A stretch of 64,000 bases of DNA, taken from contig NZ_CP014167.1 in assembly GCF_001685395.1 (NCBI RefSeq), positions 3,920,501 through 3,984,500 on the forward strand. Reading direction: 5' to 3'. Shown in pieces: positions 14,910-23,719 of the stretch. A program made the translations under genes and the position numbers. This DNA comes from Paenibacillus yonginensis (lineage in GTDB: Bacteria; Bacillota; Bacilli; Paenibacillales; Paenibacillaceae). The notes beneath the pieces were generated by a model. The model did not search any database, was not told the origin of the DNA, and saw only the letters and a list, made by a program, of their open reading frames with translations. Numbering within the stretch: the first letter of the stretch is position 1; each line of letters starts with the position of its first letter.

Positions 14910-16652
14910 TTACTTTTGTTCCGCCATCCGCTGCTGAAGGGAGGCCATAAAAACATCCAGATCCATCGACTCCTGGCGCTGCTCCCCAAAAGCCCTGACC
15001 TGGATCAGCCCGGCTTCCCGCTCTGCATCGCCCACAATCAGCATATAAGGGACTTTTTGCAGCTGGGCTTCCCGGATCCGGTACCCCAGCTTTTCATTTC
15101 GCTCGTCCAGCTCTACCCGGATTCCGGCTGAACGAAGCTTTTGGCAAATTTCCTCCCCGTAAGCGGCATGAGTCTCGGCCACCGGAAGCACTGCCACTTG
15201 AACGGGAGCCAGCCATGCCGGGAAAACGCCCCCGTAATGTTCGATCAAAATCCCGAGAAAACGGTCAATCGAACCGTATACGGCGCGGTGAATGACGATA
15301 GGCGTTTGTCTCTCGTTTCGTTCATCGTAATAGGACAAGCCGAATTTCTCCGGCATCTGGAAATCTAGCTGGATCGTGCCGCACTGGTGGCTTCTGTCCA
15401 AAGCATCTTTGATATGAAAGTCGATCTTGGGTCCATAGAAAGCCCCGTCTCCCGGATTTAAGCTGTAGTCCAGCTCTAGCTCATCCAGCACCGTGGCCAG
15501 CGCCTGCTCAGCCAGCTCCCACTGCTCATCGCTACCCATCGAATCGGCCGGGCGTGTGGAAAGCTCCAGGCTGTATTCGAAACCAAAGATGCCGTAGATT
15601 TCCTGGATCATCTGCAGCGTCCGTTTGATCTCCTGTTCAACCTGTTCAGGGGTTACAAACAAATGCGCATCATCCTGGCAAAAAGTCCTTACCCGGAACA
15701 ATCCGTTCAGCGCTCCGCTGTATTCATAGCGATGAACCTGGCCATATTCGGCATACCGGACCGGAAGATCCCTGTAGGAGCGGCGTTTATTTTTATAGAG
15801 CAGCATGTGGCCGGGACAGTTCATCGGTTTAACGGCGTATTGATGGTGGTCAATCTCCGAAAAATACATATTTTCACGGTAATGCTCCCAATGCCCGGAC
15901 TGCTCCCACATCTGCCTGTTCATAATGAAAGGGGTGCGAACCTCTTCGTACCCGTATTTCTTCAGATACCGGCGGGACAAGTTCTCCAGCTCATTACGCA
16001 TCTGCGTGCCTTTCGGCAGGTAAAAAGGCATGCCCGGCGCCTCATCCGCAAACATAAACAACTCCAGCTGTTTCCCCAGCTTGCGGTGGTCCCGTTTTTG
16101 CGCCTCCTCCTGGAGGGATAGAAAACGCCGCAGTTCTTTTCCATGTTCAAAAGCCACGCCATAAATTCTTTGGAGCACCGGTTTGCTGCTGTCCCCCTCC
16201 CAATAGGCGCCTGAAACGTTCAGCAGTTTGAACACGGGTTTCTGCGAAGCCGACCACTCCGCTAGGACTGCGGAATAACGAATATCCAGTACGTCTACAA
16301 ATCCCGACTGCTCAAACAGCAGAACCGGCTCGGAAGCAGGAAGGGACTTCAGCCACTCCACCTTCCAGCGCTCCTCCCTGGCCTCAAAGATCAGCAAAGC
16401 CTCCTCTTTCGAAATGTCCCTGTATCCGAAAGGGGCTTTTTCAGCCGCCAAAGCATCCATATGCTGCTCGATGATCTTCAAATCTTCTTCCCCTAAAGGG
16501 CTCGGCAAATCAAAGTCATAATAAAACCCTTGATTTGTTAAAGCAAACAGGCCTAATTTTCCTCCGGCAAATGCCTGCTGAACGGCTCTTGCCAGCAGCA
16601 AGGCGGCATAACTGCGAACCGGACTAGCCGGGTCTTGAACAAAATGACTCAT
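14910..16652 (-). CDS. thrS: Threonyl-tRNA synthetase lacking TGS domain and editing residues
   Basis: A 580-residue class II synthetase that charges tRNA-Thr. ATG 16652 follows GAGGAG by 9 bases. The N-terminal TGS domain of about 60 residues is absent. The editing (SAD) domain is recognisable by its frame (GFYYDFDLP, GAYWEGDS, LQRIYGVAF, QKRDHRKLGKQL). However, the usual HSxAH is RSYAA and the Cys-x-x-x-His motif is missing. The catalytic core is intact: motif 2 region RYEYSGALNGLFRVRTFCQDDAH, zinc ligands in MNCPGH, DDAH and VIHRAVYGS, and the anticodon-binding domain from about 480. The gene is preceded by three tandem T-box leaders, as reported for B. subtilis thrZ. It should therefore be a starvation-induced, editing-deficient isozyme; a second, standard thrS elsewhere is expected. 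Confidence 0.94.
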   Translation of the reverse strand: MSHFVQDPASPVRSYAALLLARAVQQAFAGGKLGLFALTNQGFYYDFDLPSPLGEEDLKIIEQHMDALAAEKAPFGYRDISKEEALLIFEAREERWKVEWLKSLPASEPVLLFEQSGFVDVLDIRYSAVLAEWSASQKPVFKLLNVSGAYWEGDSSKPVLQRIYGVAFEHGKELRRFLSLQEEAQKRDHRKLGKQLELFMFADEAPGMPFYLPKGTQMRNELENLSRRYLKKYGYEEVRTPFIMNRQMWEQSGHWEHYRENMYFSEIDHHQYAVKPMNCPGHMLLYKNKRRSYRDLPVRYAEYGQVHRYEYSGALNGLFRVRTFCQDDAHLFVTPEQVEQEIKRTLQMIQEIYGIFGFEYSLELSTRPADSMGSDEQWELAEQALATVLDELELDYSLNPGDGAFYGPKIDFHIKDALDRSHQCGTIQLDFQMPEKFGLSYYDERNERQTPIVIHRAVYGSIDRFLGILIEHYGGVFPAWLAPVQVAVLPVAETHAAYGEEICQKLRSAGIRVELDERNEKLGYRIREAQLQKVPYMLIVGDAEREAGLIQVRAFGEQRQESMDLDVFMASLQQRMAEQK

Positions 16653-16685
16653 AAACAACACTCCTCAATTTTATATTTGATGAAC

Positions 16686-16934
16686 AAAAAACACGCTGTC
16701 CGCAAGGGACGAGCGTGCTCGTGGTTCCACCCAAATTCAATCCGCCGGGCTTCGGCGAATCCTTTGCCTTCTGTAACGGGAATTCCCGGCGTCCCTTACT
16801 CCCGCGGAAGGTTCTGCAGTTTCAAAAACGCAGCTACAAGGCGGTAAATCCATACGACTGCCGAAGGGGCTTTCAGCCGGTGACCCCTCTCTCTGATCGG
16901 TATCCTGCATGGGTTCTTGTCCTTGATCTCAGCT
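16686..16934 (-). promoter_or_regulatory. T-box leader 1 (gene-proximal), threonine-specific
   Basis: Minus strand. The unit has AGAGAG near its 5' end, an apical GGTCACCGG/GAAAGCCCC stem, and the specifier-region triplet ACC (16845-16843, Thr). The T-box core GGGTGGAACCAC is at 16732-16721. The terminator CACGCT-GTCC-CTTG-GGAC-AGCGTG with a T run is at 16717-16686. Uncharged tRNA-Thr should favour the antiterminator. It ends 34 bases before the synthetase start. Confidence 0.93.
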
Positions 16935-16949
16935 ATTTTTGTATAAAAA

Positions 16950-17200
16950 TAAAAAAGAGCATGCTGTCCGCAAGGGACGAGCATGCTCGTGGTTCCACCC
17001 AAATTCAATCCGCCGGACTTCGGCGAATCCTTAAACTTCTGTAACGGGAATTCCCGGCGCCCCTTACTCCCACTGTGTTCCGCAGTTTCAAAAACGCAGC
17101 TACAAGGCGGTAAATCCATACGACTGCCGGAGGGGCTTTCAGCCGGTGACCCCTCTCTCTGATCGGTATCCTGCATGGGTTCTTGTTCTTGATCTCAGCT
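16950..17200 (-). promoter_or_regulatory. T-box leader 2 (middle), threonine-specific
   Basis: Nearly identical to its neighbours, including the ACC triplet (17111-17109), T-box core GGGTGGAACCAC (17000-16989) and terminator GCATGCT-GTCC-GGAC-AGCATGC plus T6 (16986-16950). It has full structural elements rather than being a fragment, so readthrough must be won three times. Confidence 0.92.
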
Positions 17201-17213
17201 TTTTGTATCCAAA

Positions 17214-17470
17214 ATAAAAAAGAGCACGCTGTCCGCAAGGGACGAGCATGCTCGTGGTTCCACCCAAATTCAATCCGCCGGGCTACGGCGAATCCTTAAA
17301 CTTCTGTAACGGGAATTCCCGGCGTCCCTTACTCTCACGAGAGCTTCGTGGTTTCAAAAACGCAGCTACAAGGCGGTAAATCCATACGACTGCCGAAGGG
17401 GCTTTCAGCCGGTGACCCCTCTCTCTGATCGGTATCCTGCATAAATTCTTGTCCTTGATTCCAGCTTTTG
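17214..17470 (-). promoter_or_regulatory. T-box leader 3 (promoter-proximal), threonine-specific
   Basis: First unit in the transcript. ACC triplet at 17377-17375, core GGGTGGAACCAC at 17265-17254, terminator at 17252-17214 with a TTTTTAT-type tail. Small differences from the other copies lie mainly in the Stem III region. Confidence 0.92.
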
Positions 17471-17493
17471 TTATTCAGCTTGATATGGAAATT

Positions 17494-17523
17494 ATGATAA
17501 ACAAGGGGACCGGTTTTGTCAAA
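17494..17523 (-). promoter_or_regulatory. Promoter of the T-box-synthetase transcript
   Basis: TTGACA (17523-17518), an 18-base spacer and TATCAT (17499-17494) on the minus strand, immediately upstream of T-box 3. No other promoter-like site is evident between the T-box units. Confidence 0.7.
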
Positions 17524-17573
17524 CCTCTTTTTAAAGTTATCAAAAAGATGGCCTGCTATACGCCCGGTCTCCT

Positions 17574-19055
17574 TTACGGCAAAGCATTTACGACCGGCTT
17601 CACGGTTCTCGACCAGTTGTAGCTGCTTGCAGCGTCCCAGTTGATGGACCAGGTCATCGCGCCGCGGATATTCGGGTACGCTTGAACCGGTTTATAGCTG
17701 CCGCTTTGCGTGCCGTTTGCCAAACTGCGGAGGGCATCGTTAACCACGGATGGAGCTACGTAACCGCCGCCTGCCGCAGAAGCCGTAGCTGGAACGCCGA
17801 GCCCCAGCTGGGATGGCGCCACCCACTGCAGCGATAGGTCGGTCAGAGCGGTGAGGAATTCCACCGTACCTTGAGAGTAGCACTTTCCATCCCGTCCCAG
17901 CATACAGCCGGAGTTATAATATTGCACATTTATGACCGTCGTGATGTCTTTGAGGTTGCTGTAAAGCTGCATATAAGCCGTATTTGGGCTTTGCATGTCG
18001 ATTGTCTGCGGGGCCATAGTCAAAATAAATCCAGGCCCTACTCTTTGCTGCAGCTGCCGGATCGCCGAGGTCAGGTTCGGCACGTTCATGCCGTGCTCCA
18101 AGTCAATGTCAATGCCGTCCAGACCAAAACGGGTGATGATGCTGTACATGCTGTCCACAAAATTAGCCACGTTAGGAGAAGCATTGTCCAGACTGATATT
18201 GCCCTGCTCCCCACCGATCGAGAGGATCACCTTCTTGCCTGCCGCATGTTTGGCCTGAATGTCGCTGATGAGATTGGCATCCGAATAGCCGCCCAGCGCA
18301 GAAGACAAAGAGGAATCCACGCCGAATTTAACGGCGCCTGGTCTGGCAGTATCCATTTCGGCAAAAGCCAGCACGATCAGGTCATAATCATTTGGCACCG
18401 CGCTAAGTTTCAACGGGGTTGCTCCGTTGACGAAATTTTGCCAGTAGCCGGTCAGGATATGTTTAGGCAGCGTTCCGCCGCCTCCGCCTCCGCCGTTCGC
18501 GGCGGTTGTGGCGCTGACCGTTCCGCTCGCCGCGGAAACGTTGCCTGCGGCATCTTTGGCCGTTACCTTAAACGTATAGGCCGTAGCCGCAGCCAGCCCC
18601 GTAACCGTTACGGACGTGCCCGTTACAGTCTGAACAACCGAGCCATTCCGGTAAACGTCATACCCCGTTACCCCTATATTATCGGTTGAGGCGTTCCAGC
18701 TTAACGAAACGCTGGAGGAGGTGGTGCCGGTCACCCTCAGGTTAGAGGGGGCCGAAGGCGCCTGCGTATCGCTTCCGCCTCCACCTCCGCCGCTTTGGGT
18801 TAGCTGCCACAGGGCCGGAACATTAGGCGGCTCCCAGCCAACCAGCGAGGTATGCGCTTGAATGGCTTTGTACGTACTGCCGTTATAGGTAACCATATCA
18901 TTAACCGCATAGGAAACGTTTGGGGCCCAGGCCCCCCGATCCGCAGCAGATGCAACGTCTGCGCCCAGCACGCCAAAAATCATCGTAAAAACGAGGACAA
19001 GCGGAAGAAAAAGACCTTTGAAAGACAACTTTTGAGGGAAAAGCTTCTTATTCAT
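17574..19055 (-). CDS. Secreted GH18 chitinase with chitin-binding and FnIII modules
   Basis: A 493-residue extracellular chitinase. ATG 19055 has AAGGAGG 10 bases upstream; the longer frame to 19166 lacks support. Signal peptide 1-37 (ends VASAA). A CBM5/12 chitin-binding module (about 38-90) opens WAPNVSYAVNDMVTYNG and ends PALWQL. A Gly linker leads to a fibronectin type III domain (about 100-185), a second Gly linker, and the GH18 barrel (about 200-490). The catalytic motif DGIDIDLE is near residue 315, with the final Glu as proton donor, preceded by VILSIGG. The arrangement resembles Bacillus ChiD-type enzymes, which cut beta-1,4-GlcNAc chains and are also found as chitobiosidases. A strong extra ribosome-like site lies about 55 bases upstream. 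Confidence 0.94.
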   Translation of the reverse strand: MNKKLFPQKLSFKGLFLPLVLVFTMIFGVLGADVASAADRGAWAPNVSYAVNDMVTYNGSTYKAIQAHTSLVGWEPPNVPALWQLTQSGGGGGGSDTQAPSAPSNLRVTGTTSSSVSLSWNASTDNIGVTGYDVYRNGSVVQTVTGTSVTVTGLAAATAYTFKVTAKDAAGNVSAASGTVSATTAANGGGGGGGTLPKHILTGYWQNFVNGATPLKLSAVPNDYDLIVLAFAEMDTARPGAVKFGVDSSLSSALGGYSDANLISDIQAKHAAGKKVILSIGGEQGNISLDNASPNVANFVDSMYSIITRFGLDGIDIDLEHGMNVPNLTSAIRQLQQRVGPGFILTMAPQTIDMQSPNTAYMQLYSNLKDITTVINVQYYNSGCMLGRDGKCYSQGTVEFLTALTDLSLQWVAPSQLGLGVPATASAAGGGYVAPSVVNDALRSLANGTQSGSYKPVQAYPNIRGAMTWSINWDAASSYNWSRTVKPVVNALP

Positions 19056-19446
19056 AGATTCTCCTCCTTTATGAATGTGCATTAACCGCCGGACAAACCA
19101 AAGCTCACCTCCTTTACTAGAGTTTAAGCGCGTAAAATCCAGCAAAATACGGATATAGGGAGCCATCTAGCAGCAAAAGGAAACAACCGGGAGAAACGCA
19201 GAACAGGCAATTCAAGCAGCCAAAACCAAAATAAGAGACCCTAGTCGGATTAATTGCGGAAAGAGTATTGGGAGAATTATCAAGAGTATTTTACGAAGAG
19301 TTACTAGAAGATATTTTCCATTTTTTCGGAGTTAATATAACATAATTGTAATTTTATGGATAGGGATAAATTCATGCGATCCTACTCCTTTAGAACCGGA
19401 ACAAGAAGATTTCATCCCCTGCCCAAGCTCGGTCCTGAGCAGCATA

Positions 19447-19490
19447 AAAAATAAAGAAAGAGCAGATCCCCATAGGAACCCGCTCTTTCT
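19447..19490 (-). terminator. Terminator of the GH3 gene
   Basis: Minus strand: AGAAAGAGC and GCTCTTTCT pair around an inner GG/CC-rich helix, followed by a T-rich tail. It lies about 45 bases after the GH3 stop codon. Confidence 0.8.
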
Positions 19491-19534
19491 CGCTACTTTA
19501 CCCCAATTCCAATCAAAATTCAGATTTGTATCTC

Positions 19535-22324
19535 TTAGATCCGTTTGAAATAGATCGTGTTAATTTGCAGGCCTGGTTTGGTTAGCTCCAGCTTCATTTC
19601 GTATACGCCGGCTTCCAGGACAACATGCACCAGAGTCTGCTTGATCCAGTTGGCATTGGTGCCGTTCGATTGAATGGTCGTTACCGCCTGCCCGTTCAAA
19701 ATCAAATTGCATGCGCTTTGAGCCTGATCCGATTCCGCAGACATGAGACCGGCGTAGAGACGGTATTTACCGGCTTCTTCAACCCGGATATAGGTCGTTC
19801 CTTCTGTCTCCGTTGCCACCGCGGTCTCTTCCGCTACAACCTGAACCTGTTCAGGCGCAAGGCTGGCATCCGCTTTAAAGGACTTCAACTCTTCGTCTGT
19901 TGCCTGCCAGTCTCTGGAGAAGACCGGAGCATGCATCAGGAAGCGGCAGATGTTCATAGCCGAACGCTGCAGCTCTCCACGGGTCAAGGTACCGTTCTTC
20001 AGCGATTCGCTGGAGTTATCGTCCCAGACATTCGTCTCCGCGCCATAGTTGGCCACAACCATGTACAAATCGTTCTGAGCGCGAACCATGAAATTGGTGA
20101 ATTGACGGCTTGCCGGTCCACCATTCACCGTATCATTCATAACCGCCCACCAGTCCGTCATCACAATACCGGTATATCCCCACTCGCCGCGAAGAATTGT
20201 GGTATTCAGGTCGTAGTTGGAAGCCGCCCAGTGACCGTTCACCGGATTATAAGAGGTCATGATGGAATTGGCTCCGCTTTCCTTGACGGCAATTTCAAAG
20301 CCTTTCAGGTAAATCTCGCGCAAAGCCCGTTCAGAGACCACGGCATCTACCTTGGTCCGGTATTTCTCCTGGTTATTGCAGGCAAAATGCTTCAATGTAG
20401 CGTTGGAGCCGCCTTTCTTGATGCCATTCACGCAAGCTGTAGCAAACAAACCGGAAATCAGCGGATCTTCGGAAAAATACTCAAAGTTCCGCCCGTTCAG
20501 CGGGCTTCGGCGGATGTTCAGGCCAGGTCCAAGCAGCGTATCAATCTCGTTGCGAAGCAGCTCCTGTCCCTCAAGCACATAGAGCTCCTCAACCAGCGCT
20601 GTATCCCAGGTAGCTGCCAGCAAAGTGCCGATCGAAACCTGGGTTGCTTTGTCTCCGCTGTCCATCCGGATGCCGGAAGGGCCGTCCGCCGTACAGCCGA
20701 CAGGAATGCCGAAGCCTTGAAGCGGCTCGCTGACTCCGCCGAACGCCGAAGCCGTTCCCGGCGTAACCCGCGGGCTGCTCATGCCTTCTCCGCGTACGAT
20801 GGCCATCAGATCCTCATCGCTCAGCTGGGCAATGAAGGTCTCCATGCTGACTTTGCCGTCCAGCACATCCTGCAGCTTGTAGCCTTGGTCGCCTGTGTAC
20901 TCAAGCGACTGTGGAAGGTTCTTCTCAATCCGCTCGGCCAGCGAGAATTGCAGCTTTGGAACTTCAGTGTATTCCAGCTCATAGGTGCCGTCGGCTTTGC
21001 GGCTGCCTGGCTTCATACGCGTAAAATCCTCGGTCGGCGCAAGCGCCTGCTGGAGCTGTTCGATCACCTGGAGCGACTCCACTACATAACCGGTTTGGCC
21101 GTCTACAGCCACCTCGGACAGCTTTTTCACACTGGTGCCGGCAAAAATGCGATAAGTTCCCTCTTCCAGCACATAAGCGTAAGGGTGTCCCGTTACCCCG
21201 GCATCGTCGTAGGAAGCCATACGTGTTACCGGGAAGCTGATCGTCAGCTTCTGCGATTCGCCGGGCTGGAGAAGGTTGGTTTTGCCGAAGGCTGCAAGCG
21301 CTTTGGCCGGCTGGCCCAGCTTCCCTTGAGGAGCTTCATAATATAGCTGAACTACTTCTTTGCCTGCAAAAGTGCTGCCCGTGTTCGTTACGTTGACAGT
21401 TGCTTCGATATACGGCGCTCCGCCCCGGGTAACCACTTTGGCTGCCTCTGGCTTCACGTCAAATGTAGTGTAGGATAGACCAAACCCGAATTCGTATTGG
21501 ACTTTATCCGGGCAGAAGGTTTCGAAATAACGATAACCTACGTAAATGTCCTCCTGATAAAGGTTCTTGAATTCATTTCCATAGTTCTGTGTAGACGGAT
21601 AATCCTCAAGCGAATAAGCAATCGTATCGGTCAGTTTACCGCTTGGCGTTACTTCGCCGGACAGCACGTCTGCAATCGCATTGCCGCCCTCCATGCCTCC
21701 ATGCCAGGAATAAATGACAGTGGAGATCGGATGGATATAGCTGCTGTCGTTCACCCAGCTCATGTCAATAATATTGGATACATTAAGCACTACCACCGTT
21801 TGCTCGAAATGGGACGTAACTTTCTTGATCATGTCCAGTTCATCCGCGGTGAGCAGATAACTGCCGGGTTCGCCGGCATTGTCCTGGTCCTCGCCAGCCG
21901 TGCGTCCAATCACTATAACCGCCTTCTGCGAGCGGGTTCTGGCCTCGGCTACAAGCTCGTCGCTCAGCGGCATTTCCTTCTGGTGCCAAGGTTCGGCCGC
22001 CCAGCCGCCTCCGCCGTTGTCAAACGGGTTCTGCTCGATCCATTTCTCATAAACCGCTGCAAGCTCTTCATCGACCTTCAAGTTGGTCTTCGAACGCAGC
22101 CCGTCGAGCAGGTTGGTGGTGTAAGCCACATTTACGCTGCCGCCTGACCCTGTGCCACTGCGGTAATAGTTAATTTGGGTACGTCCAAATACGGATACGC
22201 TTTCACCATTGCCAAGCGGAAGGACCTGCCCTTCATTCTTCAGCAACACGGCGCCGTCAGCCGCTACCTTTCGGCTAAATTCTGCGAAACCTTCCAATGG
22301 AACTCCGATTAGCTTCTTGCTCAA
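19535..22324 (-). CDS. GH3 beta-glucosidase with permuted domain order
   Basis: About 929 residues. TTG 22324 is chosen because GGAGGGG lies 6 bases upstream; the further TTG at 22339 overlaps that site. No signal peptide, so it is probably intracellular. The domain order is inverted. The GH3 C-terminal alpha/beta domain comes first (about 10-290, with VSVFGRTQINYYRSGTGSGG and VIGRTAGEDQDN). Then come an FnIII-like module (about 320-400, KEVVQLYYEAP) and the catalytic barrel (about 505-800), with ADGPSGIR, GPGLNIRRSPLNGRNFEYF, KHFACNNQE and the nucleophile Asp in VMTDWW near 722. A final beta-sandwich (about 835-929) looks carbohydrate-binding. Similar inverted GH3 enzymes are known from Ruminococcus and Butyrivibrio. 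Likely hydrolyses beta-glucosides or xylosides imported from polysaccharide breakdown. Two palindromic operators lie upstream. Confidence 0.92.
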   Translation of the reverse strand: MSKKLIGVPLEGFAEFSRKVAADGAVLLKNEGQVLPLGNGESVSVFGRTQINYYRSGTGSGGSVNVAYTTNLLDGLRSKTNLKVDEELAAVYEKWIEQNPFDNGGGGWAAEPWHQKEMPLSDELVAEARTRSQKAVIVIGRTAGEDQDNAGEPGSYLLTADELDMIKKVTSHFEQTVVVLNVSNIIDMSWVNDSSYIHPISTVIYSWHGGMEGGNAIADVLSGEVTPSGKLTDTIAYSLEDYPSTQNYGNEFKNLYQEDIYVGYRYFETFCPDKVQYEFGFGLSYTTFDVKPEAAKVVTRGGAPYIEATVNVTNTGSTFAGKEVVQLYYEAPQGKLGQPAKALAAFGKTNLLQPGESQKLTISFPVTRMASYDDAGVTGHPYAYVLEEGTYRIFAGTSVKKLSEVAVDGQTGYVVESLQVIEQLQQALAPTEDFTRMKPGSRKADGTYELEYTEVPKLQFSLAERIEKNLPQSLEYTGDQGYKLQDVLDGKVSMETFIAQLSDEDLMAIVRGEGMSSPRVTPGTASAFGGVSEPLQGFGIPVGCTADGPSGIRMDSGDKATQVSIGTLLAATWDTALVEELYVLEGQELLRNEIDTLLGPGLNIRRSPLNGRNFEYFSEDPLISGLFATACVNGIKKGGSNATLKHFACNNQEKYRTKVDAVVSERALREIYLKGFEIAVKESGANSIMTSYNPVNGHWAASNYDLNTTILRGEWGYTGIVMTDWWAVMNDTVNGGPASRQFTNFMVRAQNDLYMVVANYGAETNVWDDNSSESLKNGTLTRGELQRSAMNICRFLMHAPVFSRDWQATDEELKSFKADASLAPEQVQVVAEETAVATETEGTTYIRVEEAGKYRLYAGLMSAESDQAQSACNLILNGQAVTTIQSNGTNANWIKQTLVHVVLEAGVYEMKLELTKPGLQINTIYFKRI

Positions 22325-22420
22325 TATGTTCCCCTCCAAGTAATAAAATACTGAACGATTCGTTGCTCATAGCTAATTTATAGGCGGTATTCTCTCTCTC
22401 TTCAACCGAGTGGTTGCCCT

Positions 22421-22475
22421 AAATCGATGAAATCGATTTTATTTAGGACCGGTTTGAATGAAATCGATTTTATTT
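22421..22475. promoter_or_regulatory. Twin operator-like palindromes upstream of the GH3 gene
   Basis: The 18-base block ATGAAATCGATTTTATTT occurs twice (22427-22444 and 22458-22475). Each copy contains the perfect palindrome AAATCGATTT, with centres exactly 31 bp apart (three helical turns); a partial third, AAATCGAT, is at 22421. A palindrome with a central CG is typical of LacI-family operators. It lies about 100 bases before the GH3 start. No LacI gene is in the window. Confidence 0.7.
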
Positions 22476-22603
22476 TATGAGCAGGAAATCCGTACAGCTT
22501 ATGTTACCAGCATAATCTGTCACGGAATTTCCCACAAGCACCTATTCAAAGAACTTTTAGTGACCAAAGCCTAAACGAACTCGATCCTCCCGAAAAACGC
22601 GGG

Positions 22604-23680
22604 TTAAACCAGTTTCTGACCGCAATTCGGGCAGAAATTGGCACCTTCATTCTTCGCTCCGCAGTTCGGGCAGAAATTCGGCCGTTTGACGCTGCCGGAA
22701 GCTGCAGCGGGTGCCGCAGGTGGCTGCTGAGAAGACGGCTGGCTTGCCGGGCCTTGAGTCTGGCTTTGATTCTGGCTTTGATTTTGACCTGCATTCTGTC
22801 CAGCGTTCTGGCCTTGACCTTGGCCTTGGCTTTGACCGCCGTTCATGTTCTTCAGCATTTCATTCGCCATATTCATGCCCATCATCATGCCGGCCATGTC
22901 AGACGCCGCACCGCCGCCCGCAACCTTGCCGGAAGCGATGCCGTCGGTCATGCTGACCTGCTGGTATTTCTGCAGATCGCCGATCATCTGGTAGGAAGCA
23001 TTTTTCGTAATCATCTCCTGAATTTCAGCCGGATAATTGAAGCTCATCACCTGAAAGCCGGTCACCGTCAGGCCGTCACCCATGATCTGCATATCCAAAT
23101 CCTCGCGGATCCCTGCCGCAATCGCATCAGCGTTAGCCTGCAGATTAAACATGTCTTTGCCTTCTTTGCTGATCCACTTCATCAGCAGCTGGTTCAGCAC
23201 CGAGGTGATCCGCACCTTGACGTCATCGACCAGGTAGCTTTCCTTGATGCCGGCGATCTTGTCAATCAGCGTCACATAATCATTCACCTTGAAGTTGAAC
23301 GTGCCGTTGGCCCGAATCGGCATGCCGCCTGGCAGCTGCGGCGTCGGGATCAGAATCGGGCTTTGCGTGCCCCATCTGACCGTGAACTCCTTCGTATTCA
23401 CGAACAGCACTTCAACTCTCATGCCGCTGTTGAAGCCGAATTTAAAGCCCTTTAACGTGGAGAGAAAAGGAATGATGTCCGAGTCCACGTTATAGACGCC
23501 TTCTTTTTCAAAAATGCCCTCAATTTTGCCATTGTTAATAAACACGGCATCCTGGCCGGAGCGGATGATCAGCTTACTGCCCTTCTTAATCTCCCGGTTG
23601 CTCCATTTCCAAAAGATCATATCGTCGCGGAACTCTTCCCATTCCACAACATTTGAGAACTGGTTTTTAAAGAAGCCCAT
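22604..23680 (-). CDS. ydjI: SPFH-domain protein with C-terminal zinc ribbons (YdjI-like)
   Basis: A 358-residue protein; ATG 23680 has GGTGGAGG 5 bases upstream. Residues 1-250 are an SPFH/virion-core-protein-type domain, with FVNTKEFTVRWGTQSPI in the middle and GLTVTGFQVMSFNYPAEIQEM at its end. A Met/Gly segment, a Gln-rich linker (GQSQGQGQGQNAG...) and a double zinc ribbon, RPNFCPNCGAKNEGANFCPNC, follow. In B. subtilis the equivalent protein is recruited to membranes and helps localise PspA. It is the last gene of pspA-ydjG-ydjH-ydjI here, in the same order as in B. subtilis. The Gln/Ser linker is repeat-like and may vary in length. Confidence 0.88.
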   Translation of the reverse strand: MGFFKNQFSNVVEWEEFRDDMIFWKWSNREIKKGSKLIIRSGQDAVFINNGKIEGIFEKEGVYNVDSDIIPFLSTLKGFKFGFNSGMRVEVLFVNTKEFTVRWGTQSPILIPTPQLPGGMPIRANGTFNFKVNDYVTLIDKIAGIKESYLVDDVKVRITSVLNQLLMKWISKEGKDMFNLQANADAIAAGIREDLDMQIMGDGLTVTGFQVMSFNYPAEIQEMITKNASYQMIGDLQKYQQVSMTDGIASGKVAGGGAASDMAGMMMGMNMANEMLKNMNGGQSQGQGQGQNAGQNAGQNQSQNQSQTQGPASQPSSQQPPAAPAAASGSVKRPNFCPNCGAKNEGANFCPNCGQKLV

Positions 23681-23719
23681 TTCATCCTCCACCTTTCCCT
23701 GTGTAAGTCGTCCTCCGCC

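Noticed and set aside
16686..17470. Three near-identical 250-base repeats considered as mobile elements or CRISPR-like
   Set aside because: T-box core, specifier and terminators in each copy identify them as tandem regulatory leaders.
19625..21346. A 573-codon open frame opposite the GH3 gene
   Set aside because: Antisense shadow of a clear glycosidase; no family features of its own.
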